DNA of 45,611 bases, from NCBI RefSeq assembly GCF_015558785.1, contig NZ_JADMOP010000004.1, positions 1 through 45,611 of the forward strand. The letters run 5' to 3'. The notes beneath the pieces were generated by a model. The model was not told the origin of the DNA. It was given only the letters and a program-made list of their open reading frames with translations, and searched no databases. Below are positions 10,023 to 19,377 of this stretch, one piece after another. A program made the position numbers and the translations under genes. The DNA comes from Collinsella aerofaciens. GTDB lineage: Bacteria > Actinomycetota > Coriobacteriia > Coriobacteriales > Coriobacteriaceae. Each line of letters starts with the position of its first letter. The first letter of the stretch is position 1.

Positions 10023-10036
10023 CGAACATCTGTGCG
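10023..10036 (+). promoter_or_regulatory. Candidate LexA (SOS) box upstream of uvrA
   Basis: CGAAC-ATCT-GTGCG matches the Gram-positive SOS consensus CGAAC-N4-GTTCG with one mismatch. It sits about 28 nt before a -10-like hexamer and 75 nt before the uvrA start, which suits repression of uvrA. No comparable match is seen before uvrB or uvrC. Confidence 0.5.
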
Positions 10037-10063
10037 CGTCGAGTGCGCTAAACTCATCGACAG

Positions 10064-10069
10064 TATGAT
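10064..10069 (+). promoter_or_regulatory. Probable -10 element of the uvrA promoter
   Basis: TATGAT matches the -10 consensus at five of six positions and lies 28 nt before the uvrA ATG. The -35 region is poor, so this rests on the -10 hexamer and position. Confidence 0.4.
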
Positions 10070-10097
10070 TCGATGCAATAGGAGGCAAGGAGCTTCC

Positions 10098-12977
10098 ATG
10101 TCTGATTCTTCTATCGTTATTCGCGGCGCTCGTGAGCACAACCTCCGTGATATCGATGTTTCCATTCCGCGTGACCAACTCGTGGTCATTACCGGTCTTT
10201 CTGGCTCGGGCAAGAGTTCGCTGGCATTTGACACTATCTATGCCGAGGGCCAGCGTCGATACGTTGAGAGCCTTTCGAGCTATGCGCGCCAGTTCTTGGG
10301 CCAGATGGACAAACCCGACTTGGATTCAATCGACGGCCTTTCGCCGGCGGTGTCGATTGACCAAAAGACGACGTCTAAAAACCCTCGCTCGACGGTTGGC
10401 ACCGTAACCGAGATTTATGACTATCTGCGCCTGCTGTTCGCCCGTGTGGGCACCCCGCACTGCCCCGAATGCGGCCGCGTCATTGAGCGTCAGACGACCG
10501 ACCAGGTTGCCGACAAGGTCTTGGCGGCGGGGGAGGGCCGCCGCGCGTTTGTGCTGGCACCGGTGGTGCGCGGGCGAAAAGGCGAGTACACCAAACTGTT
10601 TGAGGACCTTCGCGCCGAGGGCTTTAGCCGCGTGCGTGTCGACGGTGAAGTGCGCTCGCTCGACGATCCGATCGATCTGGACAAGAAGTTCAAGCACGAT
10701 ATCGAGGTCGTGGTCGACCGCATCGCGATTCGGGAAAACTCTCTGGGCCGCATCGCCGAGTCTGTTGAACAGGCGACTGCCTTGGCGCACGGCAATGTAA
10801 ACGTGTACATGCTGCCCGATCGCGATGCTCCCGAGGGGACCGAGGGCGAACTGCTGGAGTATTCTTTGGCCTTGGCGTGCCCGGAGCATGGACACTCCAT
10901 TGACGATCTTCAGCCGCGTGATTTTTCGTTCAACGCTCCCTATGGCGCATGTCCTGAGTGCGACGGCCTGGGCTTTAAGAAAACCGTTGATGCCGAGGCG
11001 CTGATTGAGGACCCCTCGAAGTCCATTGCCGACGGAGTCTTTGGTAGCCTGTTTGGCAATTCGAACTACTATCCGCAGTTTTTTGCTGCGGTCTGCAAAC
11101 ACTTTAAGGTGAGCGCCGATACGCCGTGGGAGGACTTGCCCCCTCGCGTGCGTCGTGCATTCTTGGATGGCCTGGGCGATACGAAGATCTCGGTCGACTA
11201 CCAAAAGCTCGACGGACGTCGTAGCCAGTGGGATACAAAGTTTTCGGGCGTTCGCAACATCCTGTACGAACGCTATGCCGAGACGACGAACGAGAACACC
11301 AAGGCGCGCCTGGAGAAGTACATTCGCGAGGAACCGTGCTCGAGCTGCCACGGCGCTCGTTTGCGCCCTGAGATGCTCGCCGTCACCGTGGGCGGCAAGT
11401 CCATTTACGAGGTTTGTTGCCTGTCGTGCCGTGAGTCGCTCGAGTTTTTTGAGGGCTTGGAACTTACCGAGCGTCAACGGTTTATCGGCGGCCGTATCGT
11501 CAAGGAAATCCTGGAGCGCTTGCGTTTTCTGGTCGATGTTGGACTCGACTATCTGACGCTCGATCGTGCTTCGGCGACGCTTTCCGGTGGCGAGGCACAG
11601 CGTATTCGACTGGCAACGCAGATCGGCGCGGGTCTCATGGGCGTGCTCTATATTCTGGATGAGCCCTCGATCGGTCTTCATCAGCGTGACAACGAGCGCC
11701 TGATCAAGACGCTCGAGCGCCTGCGCGATATCGGCAATACCGTTATCGTCGTCGAACACGACGAGGATACAATCCGTGCCGCCGACTACGTGATCGACAT
11801 GGGGCCCGGCGCCGGCGTCAACGGCGGACACGTAGTCGCGGCGGGAACGCCTGCCGATATCATGGCGTGTCCTGAGTCGATGACGGGCGCTTATCTGACC
11901 GGCAAACGAATGATCCGGGTGCCTGATGAACGGCGCAAACCCGGTCGCGGCTGCCTTAAAATTACGGGCGCTCGAGCCAACAACCTCAAAAACGTTACTG
12001 CCAAGATCGAGTTTGGTACGCTTACGGTTGTTACCGGCGTGTCGGGATCGGGCAAGAGCTCCCTAGTTACCGACACCATTGCGCCTGCCCTTACGAATGC
12101 CATTCACCGCTCGACGCGCCCTGTGGGTCCGTATAAGAAAATCGAGGGCATCGAGTGTATCGATAAGGTTATCGATATCGACCAGTCGCCGATTGGCCGC
12201 ACGCCGCGTTCCAACCCTGCTACCTATATCGGCCTGTGGGATGATCTTCGCGCACTGTTTGCGAGTACGCCGGAGTCGAAGGCGCGCGGCTACTCGCCAG
12301 GTCGTTTCTCCTTTAATGTGAGTGGCGGGCGCTGTGAGGCGTGCAAGGGCGACGGACAGATCAAGATCGAGATGCACTTCCTTCCCGATATCTACGTTCC
12401 CTGCGAAGTTTGCGGCGGTAAACGCTACAACCGCGAGACACTCGAGGTCACCTATCGTGGCAAGACCATCTCGGACGTGCTCGACATGAGCGTTACCGAG
12501 GCGCTGGCCTTCTTTGGGAATATCCCGCAGATTAAGCGCAAGCTCCAGACGCTGTACGATGTAGGCTTGGGCTACGTGAGCCTGGGCCAGCCCGCCACGA
12601 CGCTTTCGGGCGGCGAGGCGCAGCGTGTAAAGCTCGCCAAGGAGCTTCATCGACGCCAGACGGGCAAGACGTTCTATATTTTGGACGAGCCGACGACCGG
12701 CCTTCATTTTGAGGACGTCCGCCAGCTGCTCGATGTACTGCAGCGCTTGGTCGATGCGGGCAACACGGTGCTGGTGATTGAACACAACCTTGATGTCATC
12801 AAGGTTGCCGACCGCCTGATCGATATGGGTCCCGAGGGCGGTAACGGCGGCGGAACCGTCGTGGTTTCGGGTACACCGGAGCAGGTTGCGGACTGTCCGC
12901 AGAGTTATACGGGCAAGTTTTTGGCGCCGTTGCTCAGGCGTGACCGGGAGCGCCAGGCTCAACTTGATGCTCAATAA
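10098..12977 (+). CDS. uvrA: Excinuclease ABC subunit A (UvrA)
   Basis: This is the DNA-damage sensor of nucleotide excision repair, a tandem ABC ATPase that loads UvrB. The first Walker A is [11 protein letters not shown] (about residues 31-41), the second [11 protein letters not shown] near residue 650. Both signature motifs ([13 protein letters not shown] and [13 protein letters not shown]) and both Walker B stretches ([22 protein letters not shown]) are present. Zinc-binding cysteine pairs are CPEC/CSSCHG and [14 protein letters not shown]. 959 aa, the normal length. ATG 10098 is chosen because GGAGGCAAGGAG precedes it; the open frame upstream would start at 10032, inside the candidate LexA box. 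The gene is divergent from the LtaS-like gene. Confidence 0.98.
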   Translation: MSDSSIVIRGAREHNLRDIDVSIPRDQLVVITGLSGSGKSSLAFDTIYAEGQRRYVESLSSYARQFLGQMDKPDLDSIDGLSPAVSIDQKTTSKNPRSTVGTVTEIYDYLRLLFARVGTPHCPECGRVIERQTTDQVADKVLAAGEGRRAFVLAPVVRGRKGEYTKLFEDLRAEGFSRVRVDGEVRSLDDPIDLDKKFKHDIEVVVDRIAIRENSLGRIAESVEQATALAHGNVNVYMLPDRDAPEGTEGELLEYSLALACPEHGHSIDDLQPRDFSFNAPYGACPECDGLGFKKTVDAEALIEDPSKSIADGVFGSLFGNSNYYPQFFAAVCKHFKVSADTPWEDLPPRVRRAFLDGLGDTKISVDYQKLDGRRSQWDTKFSGVRNILYERYAETTNENTKARLEKYIREEPCSSCHGARLRPEMLAVTVGGKSIYEVCCLSCRESLEFFEGLELTERQRFIGGRIVKEILERLRFLVDVGLDYLTLDRASATLSGGEAQRIRLATQIGAGLMGVLYILDEPSIGLHQRDNERLIKTLERLRDIGNTVIVVEHDEDTIRAADYVIDMGPGAGVNGGHVVAAGTPADIMACPESMTGAYLTGKRMIRVPDERRKPGRGCLKITGARANNLKNVTAKIEFGTLTVVTGVSGSGKSSLVTDTIAPALTNAIHRSTRPVGPYKKIEGIECIDKVIDIDQSPIGRTPRSNPATYIGLWDDLRALFASTPESKARGYSPGRFSFNVSGGRCEACKGDGQIKIEMHFLPDIYVPCEVCGGKRYNRETLEVTYRGKTISDVLDMSVTEALAFFGNIPQIKRKLQTLYDVGLGYVSLGQPATTLSGGEAQRVKLAKELHRRQTGKTFYILDEPTTGLHFEDVRQLLDVLQRLVDAGNTVLVIEHNLDVIKVADRLIDMGPEGGNGGGTVVVSGTPEQVADCPQSYTGKFLAPLLRRDRERQAQLDAQ

Positions 12978-12997
12978 ATAGGCGATTCAGTTTATGG

Positions 12998-13028
12998 GCG
13001 CCATCGACTCCTTGTGATTCGATGGCGC
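12998..13028 (+). terminator. Hairpin after uvrA, possible terminator
   Basis: A perfect 10-bp stem (12998-13007 with 13019-13028) with an 11-nt loop lies 20 nt after the uvrA stop. Only TTGCTG follows, so termination may be incomplete. Confidence 0.5.
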
Positions 13029-13109
13029 TTGCTGTGCCGAAGTGACGTATGCAGCCGAATTGGACATATACTTAATTCTTGCGTCCGAATGCGAGGGAAA
13101 GGATATGTC

Positions 13110-13610
13110 ATGGCAAAGGCTGTAAAGACGCCAAAAACCAATGCGATGCGCGAGCTGGAAAGCGCCGGCATTTCCTATGTTCTACATACGTACGAAGACG
13201 ATGGCGATGAGTCGGTGGGCCTGGGGGTCGCGATTTCGGAGCAGCTTGGCGAGGAGCCCGGTCAAGGATTTAAGACTTTGGTCTGTGTGACACCGTCCAA
13301 CGACTATGTCGTGTGCTGCATCCCTGTTGCCGACGAGCTCGATCTAAAGTCCGCCGCGCGTGCCGCGGGGGAGAAGTCCTTGGCCATGATGCATGTGAAG
13401 GATTTGCTTGCGGCGACTGGCTACGTTCGCGGCGGCTGCAGCCCGGTCGGTATGAAAAAACGCTACCGGACGCTCATTGATGAGACATGTGTCCTTTGGG
13501 ATACCATTTTTATTTCGGGAGGCAAGCGTGGTTATCAGCTCGGGCTTGCACCCGATGATTTAATTGCATTTTGCGGGGCGACGGTTGCCGCGATTACGAG
13601 AGAGGACTGA
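13110..13610 (+). CDS. ybaK: YbaK/EbsC-type aminoacyl-tRNA deacylase
   Basis: It probably hydrolyses mischarged Cys-tRNA(Pro) or a related misacylated tRNA in the cytoplasm. The hallmark GYVRGGCSPVGMKKRYRTLIDE block and the FKTLVCV strand are the YbaK/EbsC family signature. The C-terminus GKRGYQLGLAPDDLIAFCGA is also family-typical. 166 aa, the usual length. ATG 13110 follows GGGAAAGGA; earlier in-frame starts lie in the terminator region. murJ follows 3 nt later, so the two are probably co-transcribed, though no functional link is known. The exact tRNA specificity cannot be read from sequence. Confidence 0.92.
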   Translation: MAKAVKTPKTNAMRELESAGISYVLHTYEDDGDESVGLGVAISEQLGEEPGQGFKTLVCVTPSNDYVVCCIPVADELDLKSAARAAGEKSLAMMHVKDLLAATGYVRGGCSPVGMKKRYRTLIDETCVLWDTIFISGGKRGYQLGLAPDDLIAFCGATVAAITRED

Positions 13611-13613
13611 GCG

Positions 13614-15296
13614 ATGCCGCAGGAAGAATTGAAGCGCGGAGCTCATTTTGCAAAAGAATCTGCGCCTCAGACACCCTCATCCGAAGCTTCTTCGTCGCGA
13701 GATGACACTGACGACATGGGCTCGTCGGACTACTCCACGGTTGGTCGTTCCGCCGGGCTTATGACCATCCTGACTATCGTGTCTCGCGTCACCGGTTTTA
13801 TCCGCACGTGGGCAATGGCGGCCGCTATCGGCATGTCGCTACTCTCGTCCTCCTATCAGGTCGCCAACAACCTGCCCAATATGCTCTACGAACTCGTGAT
13901 GGGCGGCATGCTCGTGACGGCGTTTTTGCCCGTGTACATGGGCGTGAGGCGTGAGCAGGGTCGCGAGGCCTCAAACGAGTACGTGGGCAACCTGCTCGGC
14001 ATTCTGCTTTTGGTGCTGGGTGGCATTTCGTTGCTGGGGACCGTGTTCGCCCCGGGCTTTATCTGGACGCAATCGTTCCTTTCGGGTGACGGCGGCAGCA
14101 TGGATACCGCTGCGTTCATGTTCCGTTTCTTTGCCATCCAGATTCTGTTTTATGGTTTGGGCTCGGTGTTCTCGGGCGTTCTCAACGCACACCGCGACTA
14201 CTTCTGGTCGACGTTTGCTCCGGTCCTCAACAATGTGATCGTCATTGCGAGCTTTATGGGTTTTGCGCCCGTGTCCGCACAGTTTGGCGAACGTGCCGGC
14301 ATCATCTTGATTGCGGCCGGTACGACCCTCGGTGTCTTTGTTCAGATGGCATGTCAGATCCCCGCGCTTGGCAAGCACGGCGTGCATCCCCATATCCATA
14401 TCGACTTTAAGGACCCCGCACTGCGGCAGACGATTGCGCTCGGTATCCCGACGCTGCTCGCCACGGTGTGCATGTTTGTCTCGACTTCTATCACCAACGC
14501 TGCCGCGCTGGTGGTCCAGCCCGAGACTGGTCCTTCCGTCATCGCCTATGCGCGCCTGTGGTACACGCTGCCCTACGCGCTGATTGCCGCCTCGCTTTCG
14601 ACGGCGCTCTATACCGAGCTCTCTCACGACGCGCAGGAGAAGGATTACGACAGCGTTCGCACGGGCATTTCGCGTGGCGTCGCCCAGATGCTGTTCTTCC
14701 TGATTCCGTTCGCGCTGTACCTGATTGTCTTCGCGCGTCCGCTCAACATGATCTACTGTGCTGGCAAGTTCGATGAATCCGGCGTGACGCTGGTGTCCGA
14801 GTACCTTGTCTACCTGGCGCTCTCGCTGCCGCTCTACGGCGTGGTCGTGTTGATGCAGAAGAGCTTCTCTGCCTTGCTCGACATGAAGCCCTATAGTCGC
14901 TATTGCCTGTATTCTGCCATCGGCCAGGCCGGCTCGGTTCTGCTGTTTGGCGTTGTGCTGGGCTTCGGCATGCCGGCAATCGCGCTTTCGTATGTCGTCG
15001 ACTACGTGATCTTGGTCGGTTGTTCGCTGCGGTGGCTGCGTCGTCGTCTGCGTGGCCTTCAGGTCAAATCTATCCTACATGGCGGTTTCTTTGGCCTTTT
15101 GCTCGGTGGCCTGGGTGCTGCCGCAGGCGCCGGCGTCATGTGGGCGCTTGAGCACTTTGTCGGGGCGCTTGGCGGTTCGATTCTGATTACTCTTGGCTAT
15201 GTTTGCGTTGCGGGTGTCGTCTCGCTTGCTGTTACCTTTGGCCTTGCCGTCGTCCTTAAGATGCCCGAGGTCTCGGCGCTGCTTCGTCGCAAGTAG
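13614..15296 (+). CDS. murJ: Lipid II flippase MurJ (MviN)
   Basis: An integral membrane protein of the MOP superfamily that moves lipid II across the cytoplasmic membrane for peptidoglycan synthesis. A hydrophilic N-terminal tail of about 45 residues (Ser/Asp-rich) precedes a hydrophobic protein with about 14 membrane segments. Family motifs are seen: TILTIVSRVTGFIRTWAMA (helix 1), SYQVANNLPNMLYELVMGGMLVTAFLPVY (helix 2) and FFAIQILFYGLGSVFSGVLNAH. 560 aa. The ATG is 3 nt after the ybaK stop, with a purine-rich GAGAGAGGA before it. uvrC starts immediately after its stop codon. Confidence 0.95.
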   Translation: MPQEELKRGAHFAKESAPQTPSSEASSSRDDTDDMGSSDYSTVGRSAGLMTILTIVSRVTGFIRTWAMAAAIGMSLLSSSYQVANNLPNMLYELVMGGMLVTAFLPVYMGVRREQGREASNEYVGNLLGILLLVLGGISLLGTVFAPGFIWTQSFLSGDGGSMDTAAFMFRFFAIQILFYGLGSVFSGVLNAHRDYFWSTFAPVLNNVIVIASFMGFAPVSAQFGERAGIILIAAGTTLGVFVQMACQIPALGKHGVHPHIHIDFKDPALRQTIALGIPTLLATVCMFVSTSITNAAALVVQPETGPSVIAYARLWYTLPYALIAASLSTALYTELSHDAQEKDYDSVRTGISRGVAQMLFFLIPFALYLIVFARPLNMIYCAGKFDESGVTLVSEYLVYLALSLPLYGVVVLMQKSFSALLDMKPYSRYCLYSAIGQAGSVLLFGVVLGFGMPAIALSYVVDYVILVGCSLRWLRRRLRGLQVKSILHGGFFGLLLGGLGAAAGAGVMWALEHFVGALGGSILITLGYVCVAGVVSLAVTFGLAVVLKMPEVSALLRRK

Positions 15297-17243
15297 GTGC
15301 GCGTGGCCGGTCACGACAACATTCCAACGCTTGCCGAGCAGGTTTCGCGCGTTCCCACACAGCCCGGATGCTACCTTTGGAAGGATGCCAAGGGCGATGT
15401 CATCTACGTGGGCAAGGCGAAAAACCTACGCGCCCGCATGCGTCAATACGTGACACTGCAGGATGAGCGTCAAAAGATTCCGCTGATGATGCAGCTGGTG
15501 GCGAGCTTTGACTATATCGTGGTGGAGACCGAGCATGAGGCGTTGGTGCTCGAGCGCAATTTGATTGGTCAGTACCATCCGTACTTTAACGTCGACCTCA
15601 AGGATGACAAGAGCTACCCCTTTATCGCCATTACAAAGGGCGACCTGTATCCCGCTATCAAATATACGCGTGAGCGTCATAAGCCGGGAACGCGCTATTT
15701 TGGACCCTATACCGATAGCCGTGCGGCACGTGAGACGATAGATACGCTGCGCAAGGTTATTCCCATCTGCTCCGCATCCTGTGCGGAGTGGCGTCGTTGT
15801 CGCCGTATCGTTGAGTCCCACAAGGGCGAGGAAGACATCGTCAATATGATTTGCGCGCAAAACGGGCGTCCCTGCTTTGACTACCATGTCGGGCGCGGCC
15901 CGGGTGCGTGTGTCGGCGCGATTTCCCCGGCAGACTATGCCAAGAACGTCAAGCGTGTCGAGCGCTTTTTGTCGGGCCATCGCAAGGATGTCGTCGATGA
16001 GCTGACCTCCGAGATGACGGATGCCGCCGAGGCGCTCGACTTTGAGCGCGCGGCACGCGTCAAACGTCGTTTGGAGGTCATCAGGGGTCTGGACGATCGT
16101 CAGCAAGTCGTTTTTCCCTCCAGTGTCGATATCGATGTCATCGGGTTCTATCGCGAGGAGACCATCTCCGCCGCTTGCGTCTTCGTCGTTCGCGAGGGCC
16201 GAACAGTTCGCACCTGCGAGTTCATTCTCGACAAGGGTCTTGATGTTGACGAGGAAGAGCTCCAGTCGGGCTTTCTTAAGCGCTATTACGACGAGACGGC
16301 TGATATTCCAGCTGAGGTCAACCTTTCCGTCGAGCTTGAGGATGCGGAGGCGCTGGGGGAATGGCTTGCGGGCAAGCGCGAGCGTTCCTGCCATCTCCAT
16401 AGGCCGCAGCGTGGCGAAAAGCACCGTTTGCTCGATATGGCATCCAAAAATGCGCGCCATGCCCTCATGCGCTACATGATGCGAACGGGGTACGCTGACG
16501 ACCGCACCAATCAGGCGCTCCTGGAGCTCGAAAGCGCGCTGGCGCTGCCAGCGCCGCCGATGCGTATCGAGTGCTTCGATATCTCGACGCTGCACGGAAC
16601 CTTTACCGTCGCCTCGATGGTGGTGTTTACCAACGGACGCGCCGACAAGAGCCAGTACCGTCGTTTTAAAATTCAGGCCGAATTGGACGAGGCAAACGAC
16701 TTCGTGTCGATGTCCGAGGTTTTGGGACGACGCTATGCTCCCGAGCGCATGGCCGACGAGCGCTTTGGATCGCGCCCCGATTTGCTCGTTGTCGATGGCG
16801 GTAAGCCGCAATTGACCGCTGCGATCAAGCAACTTGAGGCTCTTGGGCTCGATATACCAGTTTGTGGCTTGGCAAAGGCCGATGAGGAGGTTTTCGTGCC
16901 TTGGGACGAGACTCCAGTCGTGCTTCCGACCGGGTCCGCGTCGCTCTATCTAATCAAACAGGTGCGCGATGAATCGCACCGTTTTGCCATCACGTTCCAT
17001 CGCGAATTGCGCGATAAAGCCATGACGGTTTCGGTACTCGATGACGTTCCAGGCGTGGGACCCACCAGAAAACGTGCCCTTATGCGCCATTTTGGCTCGA
17101 TGAAGCGTTTGCGCGCGGCGAGCGAGCAAGAGATCGCGGAAGTTCGAGGCGTTCCGGCCGATGTCGCCAAAGCGGTCCACGAGGCACTTGTTGCATGGAA
17201 TGCCGAACGCGCCCAGGCATCGGCCAACCGTTCCGAAAACTAA
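15297..17243 (+). CDS. uvrC: Excinuclease ABC subunit C (UvrC nuclease)
   Basis: This is the dual-incision nuclease of nucleotide excision repair. Domains in order: GIY-YIG nuclease (PGCYLWKDAKGDVIYVGKAKNLRARM, about residues 20-95), a cysteine-containing linker, a UVR motif (ALDFERAARVKRRLEVI, about 245-260) that binds UvrB, the UvrC RNase H-like endonuclease (RIECFDISTLHGTFTVASMVVF, from about 420), and helix-hairpin-helix motifs at the C-terminus (VPGVGPTRKRALMRHFG). The start is GTG 15297, directly after the murJ stop; GTG 15303 is an alternative. Neither has a strong ribosome site, so translation is probably coupled to murJ. 648 aa. Confidence 0.97.
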   Translation: MRVAGHDNIPTLAEQVSRVPTQPGCYLWKDAKGDVIYVGKAKNLRARMRQYVTLQDERQKIPLMMQLVASFDYIVVETEHEALVLERNLIGQYHPYFNVDLKDDKSYPFIAITKGDLYPAIKYTRERHKPGTRYFGPYTDSRAARETIDTLRKVIPICSASCAEWRRCRRIVESHKGEEDIVNMICAQNGRPCFDYHVGRGPGACVGAISPADYAKNVKRVERFLSGHRKDVVDELTSEMTDAAEALDFERAARVKRRLEVIRGLDDRQQVVFPSSVDIDVIGFYREETISAACVFVVREGRTVRTCEFILDKGLDVDEEELQSGFLKRYYDETADIPAEVNLSVELEDAEALGEWLAGKRERSCHLHRPQRGEKHRLLDMASKNARHALMRYMMRTGYADDRTNQALLELESALALPAPPMRIECFDISTLHGTFTVASMVVFTNGRADKSQYRRFKIQAELDEANDFVSMSEVLGRRYAPERMADERFGSRPDLLVVDGGKPQLTAAIKQLEALGLDIPVCGLAKADEEVFVPWDETPVVLPTGSASLYLIKQVRDESHRFAITFHRELRDKAMTVSVLDDVPGVGPTRKRALMRHFGSMKRLRAASEQEIAEVRGVPADVAKAVHEALVAWNAERAQASANRSEN

Positions 17244-17268
17244 ACGCGCTTCTAAACAACTGATATAC

Positions 17269-17297
17269 ATGATTGGTCGATTTTCAATCATTTATTT
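17269..17297 (+). terminator. Weak terminator after uvrC
   Basis: Arms ATGATTG (17269-17275) and CAATCAT (17285-17291) are perfectly complementary and followed by TTATTTC. It is AT-rich and probably modest in strength. It is the first landmark in the 365-nt gap before the nan cluster. Confidence 0.5.
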
Positions 17298-17343
17298 CGC
17301 GGCGATTACCTGTCGATTTCGGGTTTTATTAACGCTAAAACGT

Positions 17344-17376
17344 TTGACTAGCCATGGTGAACAACCCTGCTATCCT
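17344..17376 (+). promoter_or_regulatory. Candidate promoter of the nan/sat operon
   Basis: TTGACT (17344-17349) and an extended -10-like TGC-TATCCT (17368-17376) lie in the right region, but the spacer to TATCCT is 21 nt, which is long. TGCTAT at 17368-17373 gives an 18-nt spacer but is a poor hexamer. If this is the promoter, the transcript starts near 17383 and carries a leader of about 225 nt. Confidence 0.35.
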
Positions 17377-17408
17377 GCGGGTTGACGATGACTGATATCT
17401 CACCTCGT

Positions 17409-17489
17409 CGATACATACTGTCTGGCGAATCGTTTGTCAATGAATTCGGTGAACGGTAGTAAATACCGTTCAAGCGTATGTATGTATCG
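17409..17489 (+). ncRNA. Candidate structured leader (three-way junction) upstream of the sialic acid transporter
   Basis: Three nested or side-by-side helices can be drawn. P1 is CGATACATAC (17409-17418) with GTATGTATCG (17480-17489), 10 bp and perfect. P2 is CGAAT (17426-17430) with ATTCG (17444-17448). P3 is GAACGGTA (17451-17458) with TACCGTTC (17464-17471), 8 bp and perfect with loop GTAAA. Together they make a classic three-way junction between the putative promoter and the binding-protein gene. I do not recognise a known riboswitch core. P3 could instead be a DNA operator palindrome. The rest of 17298-17608 shows nothing else clear. Confidence 0.45.
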
Positions 17490-17608
17490 GTCGCCGAGCG
17501 CGGCACCTCAGTTGGGTTCGTCGGTAGGTAAGGTATATATCGTCCGCAAGTTGCGCGGGGGCAAGTCTAGGTGCTCCCGGGTAAGATTCTCTATTGATAG
17601 GAGAAGAC

Positions 17609-19222
17609 ATGGCCATCATCAACAAGGGTATGTCCAGGCGTTCGTTCCTCGGCCTCACCGGCAGCGTCGCTGCTGTCGCAGGGCTTGGTCTCACCGGCTG
17701 CGGTGGCAGCTCCAACGACGAGGGTTCCGCTTCCGGTTCCGCCGATTCCGCCAACCGTGGCGGCGGTGTGATTACCGCTGGTTCCGCTTACGCTCCGTCC
17801 AGCTTCGATCCCGCCAGCACCGGCTCCGCTGTGGGCCTGGGTGCTAACTGGCACGTCGTCGAGGGTCTCTACGGCATCGATTACCACGACTACAGCACCT
17901 TCAACGAGCTCGCCACCGACGATCCCAAGTCCGTGGACGACACTACCTTCGAGGTCACCATCCGCAAGGGCGCCAAGTTCTCCGATGGTACCGAGGTCAC
18001 CGCTGACGATGTCGTTGCCTCCTACACCGCTTGCGCCGCTTCCGCTACCTATGCTCCGTTCTTCCAGCCCTTCGAGTCCATCGAGGCCAAGGATGCCAGC
18101 ACTGTAACGGTCAAGACCAAGGTCCCCAACTTCTCCCTGCTCAAGGATCGTCTGGCCATCATCCGTGTTACCCCGGCTACTCAGTCCGAGGAGGATCGCG
18201 CCAAGCAGCCGATCGGTTCCGGCCCCTGGATGTACGACTCTATCTCCGATACCGAGATCACCCTGGTTCCCAACCCCGAGTACAACGGTGAGTATGCTGC
18301 CGAGGATAAGAAGATCCAGTACAGCATCCTGACCGACCCCACCGCTCGCGTTACCGCCCAGCAGGAAGGCTCCACGCTCGTTATGGAGCTCGTCACCGCT
18401 GACGCCGTCGACCAGCTCGAGAGCGCTGGCTGCAAGATCGACAACGTCCAGGGCTTCGGCACCCGCTTCATCATGTTCAACGTCGCCAAGGAGCCTTGGA
18501 ACAACGTCAAGGTCCGTCAGGCCGTCATGTACGCGCTCGACACCGAGAAGATGATCACCAACACCTTCGCCGGCCTTGCCACCGCTGCCAGCTGCTACCT
18601 GCCCAAGAGCTTCACCAACTATCATGAGGCTTCCACGGTGTACAAGACCGACGCCAAGAAGGCCAAGAAGCTCATCGAGGAGTCCGGCATCACCCCGGGT
18701 GCCATCACCCTGCGCACCACCGACAACGAGCAGATTAAGGGCATGGCCGCCCAGGTCAAGAACGACCTCGACGCTCTCGGCTTCGATGTGACCATCCAGA
18801 CCGATACCTCGCCGGCCACCTACGCTGCCATCGACGGCGGCGAGGCCTACGATATCCTCCTTGCCCCTGGCGATCCGTCCTGCTTCGGCGCTGACCCCGA
18901 CCTGCTGCTCAACTGGTGGTACGGCGACAACGTCTGGATGCAGACCCGTTGCCCGTGGAAGGAGTCTGCTGAGTGGGAGAAGCTCCACGGTCTCATGGAC
19001 GAGGCTCTTGCCGCCGAGGGCGACGAGCAGCAGAAGAAGTGGAACGAGTGCTTCGACATCATCGCCGACAACGCTGTTCTGTACCCCGTTGTCCACGTCA
19101 AGACCGTCTCCGCTTCCTGGGACGATCCGTCTACCGCGCCCAACGGCGAGGCCCTCGATGGCTTCAAGGGCATCGGCACGACGAGCATGTCCTTCAGGGG
19201 CGTCGCGACCGTCAAGGCCTAA
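17609..19222 (+). CDS. Family 5 extracellular solute-binding lipoprotein, probable sialic acid binding (SatA-like)
   Basis: This is the substrate-capture component of a peptide/nickel-type ABC importer. The N-terminus has a twin-arginine motif (MSRRSFLGL) and a lipobox ending at Cys31 (GLTGC), so it is probably a Tat-exported lipoprotein on the outer face of the membrane. A Ser/Gly-rich linker follows, then an SBP_bac_5 fold (SFDPAS, FEVTIRKGAKFSDGTEVTADDVVASY, NVKVRQAVMYALD). 537 aa. ATG 17609 follows GATAGGAGAAG; an internal ATG at the RR motif is possible. Codon use is strongly biased to C-ending codons, suggesting high expression. Substrate assignment rests on nanA, nanK and nanE downstream. 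A peptide substrate cannot be excluded. Confidence 0.8.
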   Translation: MAIINKGMSRRSFLGLTGSVAAVAGLGLTGCGGSSNDEGSASGSADSANRGGGVITAGSAYAPSSFDPASTGSAVGLGANWHVVEGLYGIDYHDYSTFNELATDDPKSVDDTTFEVTIRKGAKFSDGTEVTADDVVASYTACAASATYAPFFQPFESIEAKDASTVTVKTKVPNFSLLKDRLAIIRVTPATQSEEDRAKQPIGSGPWMYDSISDTEITLVPNPEYNGEYAAEDKKIQYSILTDPTARVTAQQEGSTLVMELVTADAVDQLESAGCKIDNVQGFGTRFIMFNVAKEPWNNVKVRQAVMYALDTEKMITNTFAGLATAASCYLPKSFTNYHEASTVYKTDAKKAKKLIEESGITPGAITLRTTDNEQIKGMAAQVKNDLDALGFDVTIQTDTSPATYAAIDGGEAYDILLAPGDPSCFGADPDLLLNWWYGDNVWMQTRCPWKESAEWEKLHGLMDEALAAEGDEQQKKWNECFDIIADNAVLYPVVHVKTVSASWDDPSTAPNGEALDGFKGIGTTSMSFRGVATVKA

Positions 19223-19282
19223 GACTCGTTTGAGTCATATGTGGGGCGTCGGTCGTAAGGCAACGTCCTCATAGTTGAAACA

Positions 19283-19316
19283 AAGACCCGGGCGGCCTCG
19301 ATGTCGCTCGGGTCTT
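19283..19316 (+). terminator. Intercistronic hairpin after the binding-protein gene
   Basis: AAGACCCG (19283-19290) pairs with CGGGTCTT (19309-19316) in the 155-nt gap between the binding-protein and permease genes. There is no T-run. Such hairpins often raise the level of binding protein over the membrane subunits, which is the inferred role here. Confidence 0.55.
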
Positions 19317-19377
19317 GTAATGAGTATCCATACTCATATACCAGTTGGTCCTACCGACAAAAGAAAGGGGAGAGAAC

